This document shows positions 7,205-15,368 of a stretch of 64,000 bases of DNA, in pieces. This stretch comes from Nonomuraea candida (GTDB taxonomy: Bacteria > Actinomycetota > Actinomycetes > Streptosporangiales > Streptosporangiaceae). Numbering within the stretch: the stretch's first letter is position 1; the number at the start of each line of letters is the position of its first letter. The notes under the pieces were generated by a model. The model was not told the DNA's origin, made no database searches, and saw only the letters and a program-made list of their open reading frames with translations. Both the position numbers and the translations under genes were made by a program. The DNA lies in assembly GCF_000725485.1 (NCBI RefSeq), contig NZ_JOAG01000004.1:186001-250000 (forward strand), given 5' to 3'.

Positions 7205-8363
7205 TGGAGCTCTCCCATCCGATCGCGGCCCGGCCGTGCCGTCGTCGGCGATGAGGATGCGCGGCGTCGTGGACCTGGAAACCGAGCTGGTGTTGGAGGT
7301 AATAACGCGGCTGCTCGGACGGCAGCCCCTCGACCTCCGCCGCCCGCTCCGTCACCTCGATGACGCGCATGCTGGTGGCTTCGGGCAAGGCGCCGGCGGC
7401 CTCCAGAAGCTGGAGCGCGCTCGGCACGCGGTGCGCCTGAGCGCACCGGTCGAGCTGAGCGACGGGGCAGATGTCGCAGAGCTCGTCGATGCCATAGTGC
7501 CCGTTGTAGTCCGGCAGGCCGTGGGCGTACGACACGGCGCACGAGGTCTTGCGGAACAGCGGCGGCGCGTCCGATTGCCGGCGCGCGAACGCCGTAAGGA
7601 TGCGTTCCTCCAGCGTCTCAGGGACGATCTTGCGGCGGGCGGTCTCCTCGTAGGGTTCAGGCAGGCCGTTGGCGCGGTAGTAGTCCGCGATCTCGTCCCG
7701 GTAGAACAAGCCCGTGAACACGGTGGCGTCGGCCCACCTGGACAGACGTACGGCCCGCGCCAGGTGGGCCGCGGTGTCGTTCAGGCCGGGCACCAGGGGA
7801 CGCCAGTAGAAGATCGTCCGGTAGCGGCGCGGCGCGTACGTCGTGGCCAGCCGCATGGACCGCACGGCCGTCCCAGAGGGATGCGGCTCGATCCGCTTGT
7901 CGTCGATCCCCGAGTACGTGAACAGCAGCGTCACCTTGACGTTCGCCAACGAGTTGAGCCGCTCGCAGTCGCGGACGCCCACGTGACCGCGGGTGATCAC
8001 CAGCACGGGGTTCGTGAGCCCGCGCCGGTCGAGATCCTCCAGCACCGCGAACAGGTGGTCCCGCACGCCCGGCAGGAATGGGTCGGTGGCCCGGTTGAAC
8101 ACCTGCAACGGGGTGTCGTGCGGCCGGAAGTACCGATGGCTGACGAGCTGCTCGACCGCCTCGCCGTCGCTCATCAACGCCCGCGGCCGATCAGCGTCCC
8201 ACAGCCCGTAGGTGTGCCGGATGCAGTAAGCGCAGCCGAGTGGGCAGCCCTGCACGTGGTTGAGGGACAGCCCCGACTTCCGGTACTCGACGACCTCACG
8301 TGCCCGCTGCGGGAGCGCGGCCACGGCCTCCTTGGGCAGGAGCGGAACGAACGCTGAACTCAC
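7197..8363 (-). CDS. Radical SAM protein, spore-photoproduct-lyase-like
   Basis: This is a 388-aa protein from GTG at 8363 (CTGGAGA upstream). The cluster motif is GCPLGCAYC with Cys40, Cys44 and Cys47 in the C-x3-C-x2-C spacing, preceded by SGLSLNHVQ as in SPL-type enzymes. Later come RATDPFLPG, VLVITRGHVGVRDC and YWRPLVPGLND, typical radical SAM barrel strands. A C-terminal Cys group (ELCDICPVAQLDRC) may bind another metal. The enzyme should cleave SAM to a 5'-deoxyadenosyl radical. Downstream overlapping genes are an exonuclease and a nucleotide kinase, so a nucleic-acid or nucleotide substrate is a reasonable guess. True DNA photoproduct repair is possible but unproven. Confidence 0.85.
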   Translation of the reverse strand: MSSAFVPLLPKEAVAALPQRAREVVEYRKSGLSLNHVQGCPLGCAYCIRHTYGLWDADRPRALMSDGEAVEQLVSHRYFRPHDTPLQVFNRATDPFLPGVRDHLFAVLEDLDRRGLTNPVLVITRGHVGVRDCERLNSLANVKVTLLFTYSGIDDKRIEPHPSGTAVRSMRLATTYAPRRYRTIFYWRPLVPGLNDTAAHLARAVRLSRWADATVFTGLFYRDEIADYYRANGLPEPYEETARRKIVPETLEERILTAFARRQSDAPPLFRKTSCAVSYAHGLPDYNGHYGIDELCDICPVAQLDRCAQAHRVPSALQLLEAAGALPEATSMRVIEVTERAAEVEGLPSEQPRYYLQHQLGFQVHDAAHPHRRRRHGRAAIGWESSNG

Positions 8364-8435
8364 GACAATCTCCAGGTCAGGACCGTCGATGGCGCTGTCA
8401 GCGTGACACGGAGGCGAAGAGAACGACGAGGAAAG

Positions 8436-8453
8436 TTCTAGAGATTTCTCGAA
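8436..8453. promoter_or_regulatory. Imperfect palindrome upstream of the radical SAM gene
   Basis: TTCTAGAGATTTCTCGAA has arms matching in 7 of 9 positions. It lies in the 126-nt gap between the XRE gene end and the radical SAM start, where a promoter for the cassette would be. It may be an operator for the neighbouring XRE protein; this is inference from position only. Confidence 0.35.
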
Positions 8454-8489
8454 TCTGACCAGCCGGCGGCGACGAGGCGAAACATCGAG

Positions 8490-9368
8490 CTACGCTGTCG
8501 CGGCACTTTCGCCATCGTCGTCGGGCAGCGCCGAGCGCAGCTCCTCCATCACCTGGGTGATGACCGCGCGGGCACTGGCGCCGTAGGCCGCGACGGAGGC
8601 CATCGCGCCGAAGACCTTCTCGTGCAGGTCGATCTCCTGGGCCTGGGTCAACGTCAGCTCGGCCGAGAAGATCTCCACGAGCACCTGGTGGTCATCGAAG
8701 ATCCAGAAGCCGCACCCGGGGGCGATGACGAACGGCGTGCCGAACGGGATGACGCCGAGGCGTACGTTGGGCAGCGTCGAGGCGGCCACCAGCCGATCGA
8801 GCTGGGGCAGCATCAGCTCCGGCGGGCACAGCCGGTATCGGAGAACGGCCTCGGTGATCACGAAGTGGAAGCGCTTGCGCGGGTCGTAGAGGATGTCCTG
8901 CCGGGCCAGCCGGGCGCGTACGGCGTCGTCGATGTCGTTCGTGATGCCGAACACGGTGATGGCCTGGGCAAGCCGGTGACGGGCATACCCAGCCGTCTGG
9001 AGCAGCCCGGGAACGAAGGCGGGCTCGAAGACCCGAAGACGAGTGGCGCGCCGCTCCATGTCGGCCCAGGTGCCCTGATGGTGGCGGGTGCCCCCGCTTA
9101 GGAGTCGCTGCCACTCCGCGTGCGCCGACTCCATCGTGCGCAGCATGGCCAGCACCGAGGCGCTGTCCTGCTCGTCGCCGGTCGTCGCGCCGACCCAGTC
9201 CGTGACGTCGGCCTCGGTGGGGGTCTGCTTCCCCGTCTCTAGCTTCGAGATCTTCGAGGCAGGCCAGGAGAGACGCTCGGCGAGTTCACGGCCGGTCAGG
9301 CCGGTGGACGCGCGCAGGCTGCGCAGCTTGCTGCCGAGCGCCTCTCGGGCTTGCTGGACGCTGGTCAC
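8490..9368 (-). CDS. XRE-family regulator with DUF5753
   Basis: This is a 292-aa protein, GTG at 9368 with AAAGGGGG just upstream. The HTH (about residues 10-65) includes TGLTGRELAERLSWPASKISKLETGKQTPTEADV. The remainder is DUF5753: VFEPAFVPGLLQTAGYARHRL, ILYDPRKRFHFVITEAVLRYRL and VRLGVIPFGTPF. Actinomycetes carry many such regulators, usually paired with small DUF397 or DUF6879 partners; here DUF6879 lies 14 nt upstream on the same strand. It probably responds through the DUF5753 sensor and may control this locus. Confidence 0.9.
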   Translation of the reverse strand: MTSVQQAREALGSKLRSLRASTGLTGRELAERLSWPASKISKLETGKQTPTEADVTDWVGATTGDEQDSASVLAMLRTMESAHAEWQRLLSGGTRHHQGTWADMERRATRLRVFEPAFVPGLLQTAGYARHRLAQAITVFGITNDIDDAVRARLARQDILYDPRKRFHFVITEAVLRYRLCPPELMLPQLDRLVAASTLPNVRLGVIPFGTPFVIAPGCGFWIFDDHQVLVEIFSAELTLTQAQEIDLHEKVFGAMASVAAYGASARAVITQVMEELRSALPDDDGESAATA

Positions 9369-9382
9369 GCCCCCTTTTCTAC

Positions 9383-9916
9383 TCAGCCGTCCAACTCCCG
9401 TGCCAGGTCGGCGAGAAACTGATCGCGGGTGACGGCCCGGTGCCAGGCGTCGTCACGAGCCGCCGCCAGCTCGACCACAGTGGCCGGGTCGGTGACGATC
9501 TCGGCGCCGAGCAGGACGTCATCCTCATCGAACTTCAGCCGGGCGGCCCACTTGGAGTCGAACAGCCAATAGTCGAGCTCCGGCAGACCGGCCGCCTGCG
9601 CCCGGTCCAGGTAGCGGATGTCCTCGCCGGCCTGGATGGCGAACTGCGCGCACCACAGGCCGAAGCGGGAGTAGTCCGACAGCGGGACGGAGACGACCCG
9701 TACGCGGTGGACGAACTTGCCCTTGGCTGCGTGTTCGGCCATGAGATCGAGCCACGGCCGATTCCACGCCAGGTCGTCGGGCTCGCCGGCGAGGAACTTG
9801 CGGATCGGCTCATGCTCGCCGGGGGAGTTGTAACGCTCCCTCGGCTCCAGCCGGAACGCGGTGTGCTCGAACGACCTGAACAGGTCACCGAACGCGTCGC
9901 CGGAAACCAGGGTCAA
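9383..9916 (-). CDS. DUF6879 family protein
   Basis: This is a 177-aa protein starting TTG at 9916, sharing TTGA with the stop of the small upstream gene. Recognisable family stretches are FGDLFRSFEHTAFRLE, GKFVHRVRVVSVPLSDY, RFGLWCAQFAIQAGEDIRYLD and DYWLFDSKWAARL. Genes of this type commonly sit beside XRE/DUF5753 regulators, as here. The biochemical role is unknown; it is soluble and probably acts with or against the regulator. The rare TTG start together with the overlap implies translational coupling to the gene before it. Confidence 0.85.
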   Translation of the reverse strand: MTLVSGDAFGDLFRSFEHTAFRLEPRERYNSPGEHEPIRKFLAGEPDDLAWNRPWLDLMAEHAAKGKFVHRVRVVSVPLSDYSRFGLWCAQFAIQAGEDIRYLDRAQAAGLPELDYWLFDSKWAARLKFDEDDVLLGAEIVTDPATVVELAAARDDAWHRAVTRDQFLADLARELDG

Positions 9917-10167
9917 CGCCCCTCACCGGAGCCTTCGTCGGCCGTTGCGGTCGTGGCGGCGTCGTTGGTGGTCGGGGCCTGGTAGAACCTCAGCAACTCC
10001 AGTGGGATCTCGATGTCGGCCTCCCCGGCAGGAACCTCCCCGAGTTCGGCGAGGGCCTGAGAGTCGGTGACGCGGTAGCCGCGTACCACGAGGCTGCCCC
10101 GGTCAGTGGCCCACAGTGTGGGCGAGCCGCCGTTCTGCGAGGTCGTACCGAGAAACGTGACCCTCAT
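9913..10167 (-). CDS. Small unknown protein coupled to DUF6879
   Basis: This is an 84-aa protein. ATG at 10167 is preferred over the longer frame because GGAGGC lies 4-5 nt upstream. The sequence MRVTFLGTTSQNGGSPTLW, then TDRGSLVVRGYRVTDSQAL and EADIEIPLELLRFYQA, looks like a small beta-rich domain and resembles short partners of XRE/DUF6879 modules. It overlaps the DUF6879 start by 4 bp, so the two are made together. No motif points to a function. Confidence 0.7.
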   Translation of the reverse strand: MRVTFLGTTSQNGGSPTLWATDRGSLVVRGYRVTDSQALAELGEVPAGEADIEIPLELLRFYQAPTTNDAATTATADEGSGEGR

Positions 10168-11315
10168 GCCTGCCTCCGGTGGAGAAGAATTCGAGAACAT
10201 TCACCATGAGGGGACTACGACTGGGCGTAGGCGTCAACCCATCCGACGCGACTGCTCTAGGGCGTCCTACATGGCTATGCGGGGAGTCAATCCCAACCAC
10301 CAGGCGAGTCACGATGGTGGCACCGGCTGCTGGCCGGCCTGGCGCCGTGCTGAGGTCCTCTGCTCGTCTTCTCAGGCGCTTGGAGGCTCGGCAGGAGCGC
10401 GCGAAAGCCGCCCTAGGTGATCTAGTCAAGCCTGGCGTTCGCGCCCCTGCCTGACGGTCTCAGAGCCCCACACCGCGCATCGGATTGTCTCGCCATTTGT
10501 CTGCCGCACGCCTGAGCAGAAATCGCCGGCTCATCTCGATGCGTCGGCGGGAGGGTCGTGGAAGATCGAGCGGTGCCTGGCGGCGAGCTGGGTGCGCGGC
10601 CCGTCAACGCTGAGCAGGTCCAGTGCATCCTCACCGGCCTGGTCACCCCATACGTGGATATGGTCGGCCTACCGCCCCATGCCCCGCGACCCTGCGCCCG
10701 TCGGCGGTCACACCGGAGGCCGAAATTCCTGTGACCTGCGTTGCAGGCCATAGGTGATCGGCAGCGGCTTCGCGCGCCCGCGCGCGTAGCGGCTCCCGAA
10801 AGTCCCGAAACCCCCAGTAGATGCTCTCCCCTGTGGCGACAAACACGCTCAGTGGCTGGCTGGACAGCCGACATCGACCTCACGCCTTGGTCTCCGGCCC
10901 CCTGCCCTTGGCCTGGCGATCACCTGCCGTGGAGCCTGTGGAATGTATCCCGGTCAGGTTCTCCCTTCCCGTCGCCAAGGCGCGGAGCCGCGCGTGGTGG
11001 AGCACCGCGCCCTTCGGAAAGAGCAGCCTCCGCCCATCTGCCCCAGGGCCTACGCTTCCCCGAGGGGCGCTCTCATAGACGTTCTCGGTGATGCGCACGA
11101 TCTCGTCCCGCCCTGTCGGCAGTTCGGCGCCGGATCCGCTCATGCGGTGGTGCCCTACGGGTCGGGTGCATTCAGGGAGCGCCCAGGAGGTGGGGGGCTG
11201 ATCCATGTTGTCCTGCTTCCTCTCCATGATGGAGGAGGGAAGCTAGACAGTTTTTTCGTTAACGTCGTATCGGCAGGTCAGACGGCTGCATGGGCCCTGA
11301 AGCGGTGGATCGATC
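10168..11315. other. Gene-poor stretch between the XRE cassette and the island
   Basis: About 1.15 kb holds no convincing intact gene on either strand. Frames present are short, lack good SDs and change frame. The only protein-like trace is the stop-interrupted minus frame described separately. I searched it by eye for a copy of the tRNA-Leu 3' end (a possible attL) and found none. It may be the eroded left border of the mobile island. Confidence 0.5.
10643..11206 (-). pseudogene. Possible pseudogene split by an in-frame TGA
   Basis: A minus frame from ATG 11206 reads MDQPPTSWALPECTRP, then TGRDEIVRITENVYESAPRG and RLLFPKGAVLHHARLRALA, and stops at TGA 10882-10880. The same frame then continues with SSQPLSVFVATGESIYWGF and FREPLRARAREAAADHLWP to 10643. 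Both halves look protein-like and share one frame, which suggests a single gene with a nonsense mutation. I do not recognise the family. It could also be two unrelated chance frames. Confidence 0.35.
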
Positions 11316-11840
11316 TCAGGGCGTCGGCTCTCGTAGACCTTCCCTCGCGGCCTCGGCCTGGCGTCGCGCCCTTGACTTGGCGACTCGGGCGCGGATGTTC
11401 TCGATGACGGCCTCATTGTGGGTCAGGTTGACGGGGCCACCTTGAGGGCCGGACACCTCGATCGCCTTCACCGGCCGCCAATCGTCAGGGAACATCCGCG
11501 CGAGGAGATCCAGGGCGATCCGCCCGTTCGGCTGGCTCCAAGCGCGTTCTCGCGTACCGTCCGGCCGCTCAGCCTCCCGGACGAGCACACCGCCGACGGC
11601 GTCCGCCAACGCGGCGGCGATCAGGACGTCGGCGGCCTTCGCACGCGCGCGCGTAACTGCCTCGCGAAACGCCCTCAACTCGGTGGGCGCGTCTTCCTCC
11701 TCGCCTTGCGCCATCCAGCGGTGAAGGGTCGAGCGGCCCAGGCCGCACAGCTCGGCGGCCGTGCCCAGGAAGTGGCCGGCCTCCAGATGCCGGCAGAGCT
11801 GATCCTGGAGGTCTGGAGTGAGCTTGGTGGGGCGCCCCAT
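11316..11840 (-). CDS. Terminase small-subunit-like HTH protein
   Basis: This is a 174-aa protein from ATG at 11840, which abuts the stop of the 86-aa gene (1-bp overlap). It opens MGRPTKLTPDLQDQLCRHL followed by the helix-turn-helix AAELCGLGRSTLHRWMAQGE, then an alpha-helical region (RAFREAVTRARAKAADVLI) and RIALDLLARMFPDDWRP. This arrangement is seen in phage terminase small subunits, which recognise pac/cos DNA for packaging. No large subunit, portal or capsid gene is nearby. In satellite islands such a TerS redirects helper-phage packaging. A plain DNA-binding protein is the alternative. Confidence 0.55.
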   Translation of the reverse strand: MGRPTKLTPDLQDQLCRHLEAGHFLGTAAELCGLGRSTLHRWMAQGEEEDAPTELRAFREAVTRARAKAADVLIAAALADAVGGVLVREAERPDGTRERAWSQPNGRIALDLLARMFPDDWRPVKAIEVSGPQGGPVNLTHNEAVIENIRARVAKSRARRQAEAAREGLREPTP

Positions 11841-12100
11841 CACGCATTCCCTTTGGGCCGGGCGGCCAGCAGCTTGCGGGCGTGCTCGGCGCCTCGTCTG
11901 GCGATGGTGGCGTCGGGTACGCCACGGAGCTTGCGCGTGGGAATTGCCGACCGGGCAGCGGTGGGGCGCAGGCCGTGACGCATGACCATGCTGACGGCGT
12001 CGGCGGCTCGACGGCCGGGGTCGGGCACGCCCCACTCGGCCAGGAGAGCAGCGAGGGCGCGTTCGGCGGCCGTGATGGTGGTGGCCTGGGCACCGGTCAT
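11840..12100 (-). CDS. Small island protein, unknown
   Basis: This is an 86-aa basic protein, ATG at 12100, overlapping the HTH gene by ATGA and the TerS-like gene by 1 bp. It reads TAAERALAALLAEWGVPDP, then AVSMVMRHGLRPTAARSAI and GAEHARKLLAARPKGNA, mostly helical with a basic C terminus. A small DNA-binding accessory protein of the island is likely from context, but I do not recognise a family. Confidence 0.6.
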   Translation of the reverse strand: MTGAQATTITAAERALAALLAEWGVPDPGRRAADAVSMVMRHGLRPTAARSAIPTRKLRGVPDATIARRGAEHARKLLAARPKGNA

Positions 12101-12303
12101 TCGGTGGCCTCCTCCGAGGCGTACGGGAGGCCGAGCATCGAGGCGAGCTTGGCCGTGGGAATGAGGATCTTCCGCCCGATACGGATGGAGGGCAGATCCC
12201 CGCGGCGCACCGCATCATAGGCGGCATCGCGGTGGAGCCCGAGGACAGCGGCTGCTTCGGCCACGCTCATGGTGGGCCGATCGGAAAGCTGAGTGGTCGT
12301 CAC
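12097..12303 (-). CDS. Excisionase-type helix-turn-helix protein
   Basis: This is a 68-aa protein starting GTG at 12303, or ATG at 12270 (MSVAEAAAVLG) for 57 aa; no SD helps either choice. The HTH reads SVAEAAAVLGLHRDAAYDAVRRGDL and continues PSIRIGRKILIPTAKL, the winged-helix pattern of excisionase/MerR-like small proteins. It is the first gene left of the palindrome cluster, so it may bind there. It overlaps the next gene by 4 bp. Confidence 0.8.
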   Translation of the reverse strand: MTTTQLSDRPTMSVAEAAAVLGLHRDAAYDAVRRGDLPSIRIGRKILIPTAKLASMLGLPYASEEATE

Positions 12304-12422
12304 GGGCCGATACCTACAGGATTTCTCGGCTTAGCGCCTGCCCAGGTCTACAGGGACCGACGTCCTCCCGGACAGGAAGCGGTGACAGAAGGGGTTACGT
12401 GCCCTTCGACCTGCGCCAACGG

Positions 12423-12600
12423 TGTCATCTGCCGGGATGACAATCGGATGACGCGGGCCGAGGGGAGCAATGCTGACCTGGGCGAACGAATGTCATCCGG
12501 GCTGGATGACATTCGGCGACCACGGTTTTGTCATCTCGGGATGCCCACCGTCACCACCTTTGTCACCCCTGTCGATGACATTCATCAGCCCAGGTCAGCA
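12423..12600. repeat. Cluster of TGTCATC/GATGACA palindromes, candidate origin or operator
   Basis: Within 180 bp the heptamer TGTCATC or its complement appears repeatedly: 12423, 12436, 12491, 12504, 12529 and 12574, with near copies at 12447 and 12561. CGAATGTCATCC (12487-12498) and GGATGACATTCG (12504-12515) form perfect 12-bp arms around GGGCT. An outer pair TGCTGACCTGGGC (12471-12483) and GCCCAGGTCAGCA (12588-12600) is a perfect 13-bp inverted repeat. It lies between the replication genes and the next HTH gene, where an iteron-type origin or divergent operator is expected. No other feature explains this 300-nt gap. Confidence 0.75.
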
Positions 12601-12605
12601 CGCCT

Positions 12606-14177
12606 CTAGGAGGCTTCTGTCACCGTGTCACCGAATATCTGGGGATTGACCGCATATCGGAGGGACTTGCGCCCGCCCGTTGAGGCCGCCTCGATGAATC
12701 GGAGATATCCGTACTCCTCCAGGAGGGAGAGCACGCGGGCGACGTCCTCGGAGGTGCCAAACCGCTTCTGGAACCCGCGCTGGACCTGCCGGACGGTGAC
12801 CTCCGTGTGTGACGCCTTGCGGATCCAGGCGAGTACCGCTCGCGCGGGGTCCAGGAGCGGATTTGCCCGCATGATGCCGAAGGCGGCCATGGCGTGGTCC
12901 GTGAAGTACCTGGCGAGTCTGATGGCCTTGCGCATGGTGTCCGCGCTGATCGGCTTTTGAAGGCCGTCCATGGTGTGCTCGGCCAGGTGCAGCAGGCCCG
13001 CCAGTCGGATGGTGTGTCCGCCCAGCTTGCTCGCCCATTCGCGCAGCGACTCCAGGTCTCCCGTGCCCCGGCGAAGACGAGGCTCGATCTCCTCCCTGAA
13101 GCGGAGGTGAGCCTCCACAGCCTCGGGTGAAAGCTCGATCGTCACCATCTCGTCCACGTCCGCCAGGTCTACGATCAGATTCGTCATGAGGTCCATGTAC
13201 GTGCGGAGCACGTCCTCGTCGAGATTCGCCTCGTGGCGAACGTTTCGATGCCCCACCAGGTCGGGAGGCAGGCAGAACAACACCCGCGCGAGAGCGCCCC
13301 TGCCGTGCATCTGCTTGGACCCGGACAAGTCCTCCAACATCTGTGGCTGGATGCAGACGCCCACAGTAAGAGCGGGGCGCTCAACGGACTCTGCGCGGGC
13401 GCGTCGGTCAACGCGGAGCCGGTCGCCGGCATGCCCCTTCAAAGCGAGTTCGAGGTTGGGCTTTCCACTGCTGTATCGGCCCATGATGTTCTCCAGGAAG
13501 GCGCCTTCGGACGACAGGACCGCCATGCGCCCGCCCTGCTCGGCGAGCACCGTCGTGCCTGTCTCGGGGGTGATGTCGTCCACGTACAGCCTCGGCAGGA
13601 TGGGAATCTCGATCTCCTCGGCCAGTTGCAGAGCGTCCGCCGCGGCCTCTTCTTCCTCCGGCGACTTGCTTCTGCGCCGGGCGGCCTCCGCACGCGCCTT
13701 GGCGCGGCGCTGCTCGGCCTCCAGTTCCTTGATCTTCGGCCGCACCCGATCCTGGAGCCGAGACTCGGCTGCGAAGACCGGCGCCATGACCGCGTTGAAG
13801 ACCGGAGACTTCCCCATACCAGGCGCCGCCGCAACCGCGGTGTACAGATTGAGCGGCTCGCGCCACTGACCTCGGACATGCACCTCCGCACGCCCGCCTG
13901 CGCCGGTGGCCAACGCGGCCAGGACCAGACAGCCGGGCATGTCCGACGGGACCTGCATCTCGGCGGCCACCCCGAGCACCATCGCCGCGATGGGCTCGGG
14001 AAACACCTCGGTCGGGAACTCCGGCAGCGACGCCATGGCGTCTACTGGGATCGGGTCTTCCCAAGCCCGAGGGTCTTCGCCCGAGGTGACGGCCCGTAGA
14101 TGCTGATGCAGGTGGGCGATGGAGGCGGGAGCGTCCAGGTCATTCAAGATGGCGTCGGCCTCAAGCGGCGCGGTCAT
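12606..14177 (-). CDS. DUF3987 domain ATPase/helicase-like replication protein
   Basis: This is a 523-aa protein. The frame opens far upstream, but ATG at 14177 (MTAPLEADAIL) overlaps the primase stop by ATGA and is the clear start. A P-loop-like APGMGKSP lies near residue 115, followed by a charged coiled coil (IKELEAEQRRAKARAEAARR). DUF3987 traits follow: LSSEGAFLENIMGRYSSGK, VCIQPQMLEDLSGS and RVLFCLPPD. A winged-helix-like C terminus ends the protein. DUF3987 proteins accompany prim-pol primases in plasmids and islands and are thought to act as replicative helicases. The neighbouring primase supports that role. Confidence 0.8.
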   Translation of the reverse strand: MTAPLEADAILNDLDAPASIAHLHQHLRAVTSGEDPRAWEDPIPVDAMASLPEFPTEVFPEPIAAMVLGVAAEMQVPSDMPGCLVLAALATGAGGRAEVHVRGQWREPLNLYTAVAAAPGMGKSPVFNAVMAPVFAAESRLQDRVRPKIKELEAEQRRAKARAEAARRRSKSPEEEEAAADALQLAEEIEIPILPRLYVDDITPETGTTVLAEQGGRMAVLSSEGAFLENIMGRYSSGKPNLELALKGHAGDRLRVDRRARAESVERPALTVGVCIQPQMLEDLSGSKQMHGRGALARVLFCLPPDLVGHRNVRHEANLDEDVLRTYMDLMTNLIVDLADVDEMVTIELSPEAVEAHLRFREEIEPRLRRGTGDLESLREWASKLGGHTIRLAGLLHLAEHTMDGLQKPISADTMRKAIRLARYFTDHAMAAFGIMRANPLLDPARAVLAWIRKASHTEVTVRQVQRGFQKRFGTSEDVARVLSLLEEYGYLRFIEAASTGGRKSLRYAVNPQIFGDTVTEAS

Positions 14178-15145
14178 GCGATCCCCCGGGGTTGCAGGGC
14201 CCCGGCGGTGAGGCCAGAGCGAATGGTGGTGGCCGCCTCGCGCCAAGGCAAGCCGATGGTCTGGGCGGCCGTCATGAGCGCCTGTTCGGCAAGCTCGGAC
14301 GGGAGCAGCTCGGAGGCGACGAGCTGCCCCAGCGCGAAGGCGGCGGCGTTGAGCGTGTGGTTCCGGGCGCCGGGCACGGCTTCGAGCACGTGCTGTACCT
14401 CGCTCCGCAGCGCGGCGTACACGTATCCCGTCGAACGCCCGCCGAGCCTGGCCAACATCTCGCGCGCCGACACCGGCCTGCGCGTGTTCTCGACTTCGCG
14501 CGGCGTCAGCGATGCGGCCAGCCATGCCGGGAGAGAAGCCGTCGGACCGTTGTGGATGACGTCGTACGAGCCGACGCCGTCCGGGAGATCCACGAAGCTG
14601 CCCGGCCCGACGACGTAACCGCCCTGCGCCCGGGTGTCGATCAGCCAGCCGAGCCGCCCGGTGGTGTTGCCCAGAGGCAGTTCGGCGGGTGCGGTGAAGT
14701 ACAGGTGCGCGCCGTTGCGCCGGGTGCGGACGGTGAACGTGTTGAAGGGGAGCGGCTGTCCGGCCTCCAGGCAGATCAGCGCCAGTACGTCCGCGCCCTC
14801 GTTGACCCCGGGCCTGTCCCAGGGCGGCAGTGGCCGTTCGTCCGTCTTGGGCGTGTCGAGGTCCACTACGACCAGCCCCGACGGGCCGCAGGCGATGCCG
14901 ATGTTGTACGGCGCTCGCGACCAGCACCGGCGGATCAGGTCAGGGTCCGTCGTGGCCGCCCGTTCCCAGTTCGTGAACCCCCTGAGTGGACGCTTTCCGC
15001 CGGGCAGCAGCGGAAAGACGTGCCAGCCACGTGCGGCGGCGGCGAGCGCGTGGGCGAGGGTGCGGTGTACGTTGGGGATCTTGGTTTCAGTGCTTGGTAC
15101 CGAGGTGAGAGGCGGGTCCGCCGCGAACGGGCCCGCCTCCGTCAT
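14174..15145 (-). CDS. Bifunctional DNA primase/polymerase (prim-pol)
   Basis: This is a 323-aa protein. ATG at 15145 (MTEAGPF) is 1 nt past the stop of the HTH gene and is chosen over frame openings at 15157 and 15220. The prim-pol domain is HALAAAARGWHVFPLLPGGK, then NIGIACGPSGLVVVDLD with the metal-binding Asp-x-Asp, AHLYFTAP and GGYVVGPGS. The domain synthesises primers and extends DNA from them. With the DUF3987 protein it would form the replication module of the island. It overlaps that gene by 4 bp. Confidence 0.9.
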   Translation of the reverse strand: MTEAGPFAADPPLTSVPSTETKIPNVHRTLAHALAAAARGWHVFPLLPGGKRPLRGFTNWERAATTDPDLIRRCWSRAPYNIGIACGPSGLVVVDLDTPKTDERPLPPWDRPGVNEGADVLALICLEAGQPLPFNTFTVRTRRNGAHLYFTAPAELPLGNTTGRLGWLIDTRAQGGYVVGPGSFVDLPDGVGSYDVIHNGPTASLPAWLAASLTPREVENTRRPVSAREMLARLGGRSTGYVYAALRSEVQHVLEAVPGARNHTLNAAAFALGQLVASELLPSELAEQALMTAAQTIGLPWREAATTIRSGLTAGALQPRGIA

Positions 15146-15146
15146 G

Positions 15147-15368
15147 TCACGCTGCATCGACGGCGGCCTCGTCCGAGTCGGTCGGCGGGTCAAGAAGGGC
15201 CTGCGTCCGAAGCCAGGCAACCGGGATACGCCAAGTCGTGCCCAGGCGGACTCCAGGGATCTGACCGTCCGCGATAGCCCGTCTGATGGTGCGGTCGTCG
15301 GCGCGCAAGAGACGACTCACCTCCGGCACCGTGGCGAACAGGCGCCCATTCATCTCGTCGGTCTTCAC
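15147..15368 (-). CDS. Small HTH DNA-binding protein (excisionase-like)
   Basis: This is a 73-aa protein starting GTG at 15368, sharing GTGA with the AlpA-like gene stop. Its helix-turn-helix ATVPEVSRLLRADDRTIRRAI leads to ADGQIPGVRLGTTWRIP, the helix_turn_helix/excisionase form. It may act in excision or repress the replication genes that follow directly. The family is clear; the particular role is inferred from position. Confidence 0.8.
   Translation of the reverse strand: MKTDEMNGRLFATVPEVSRLLRADDRTIRRAIADGQIPGVRLGTTWRIPVAWLRTQALLDPPTDSDEAAVDAA

Noticed and set aside
7197..8363. Prokaryotic viperin, because a radical SAM gene lies near a nucleotide kinase
   Set aside because: The cluster motif GCPLGCAYCIRH and following sequence resemble SPL-type enzymes; the viperin CNYKCGFC-type context is absent. 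The association is kept only as a general clue.
10880..10882. TGA as a selenocysteine codon in the split frame
   Set aside because: No convincing SECIS-like stem follows directly and no Sec machinery is seen; a nonsense mutation or chance is simpler.
10168..11315. attL copy of the tRNA-Leu end
   Set aside because: I looked for GTCCGAGGGG/GGGACTTGAAC-like sequence in this stretch and did not find it.
12423..12600. CRISPR array
   Set aside because: The repeats are short inverted heptamers with irregular 5-40 nt spacing and no cas genes nearby.
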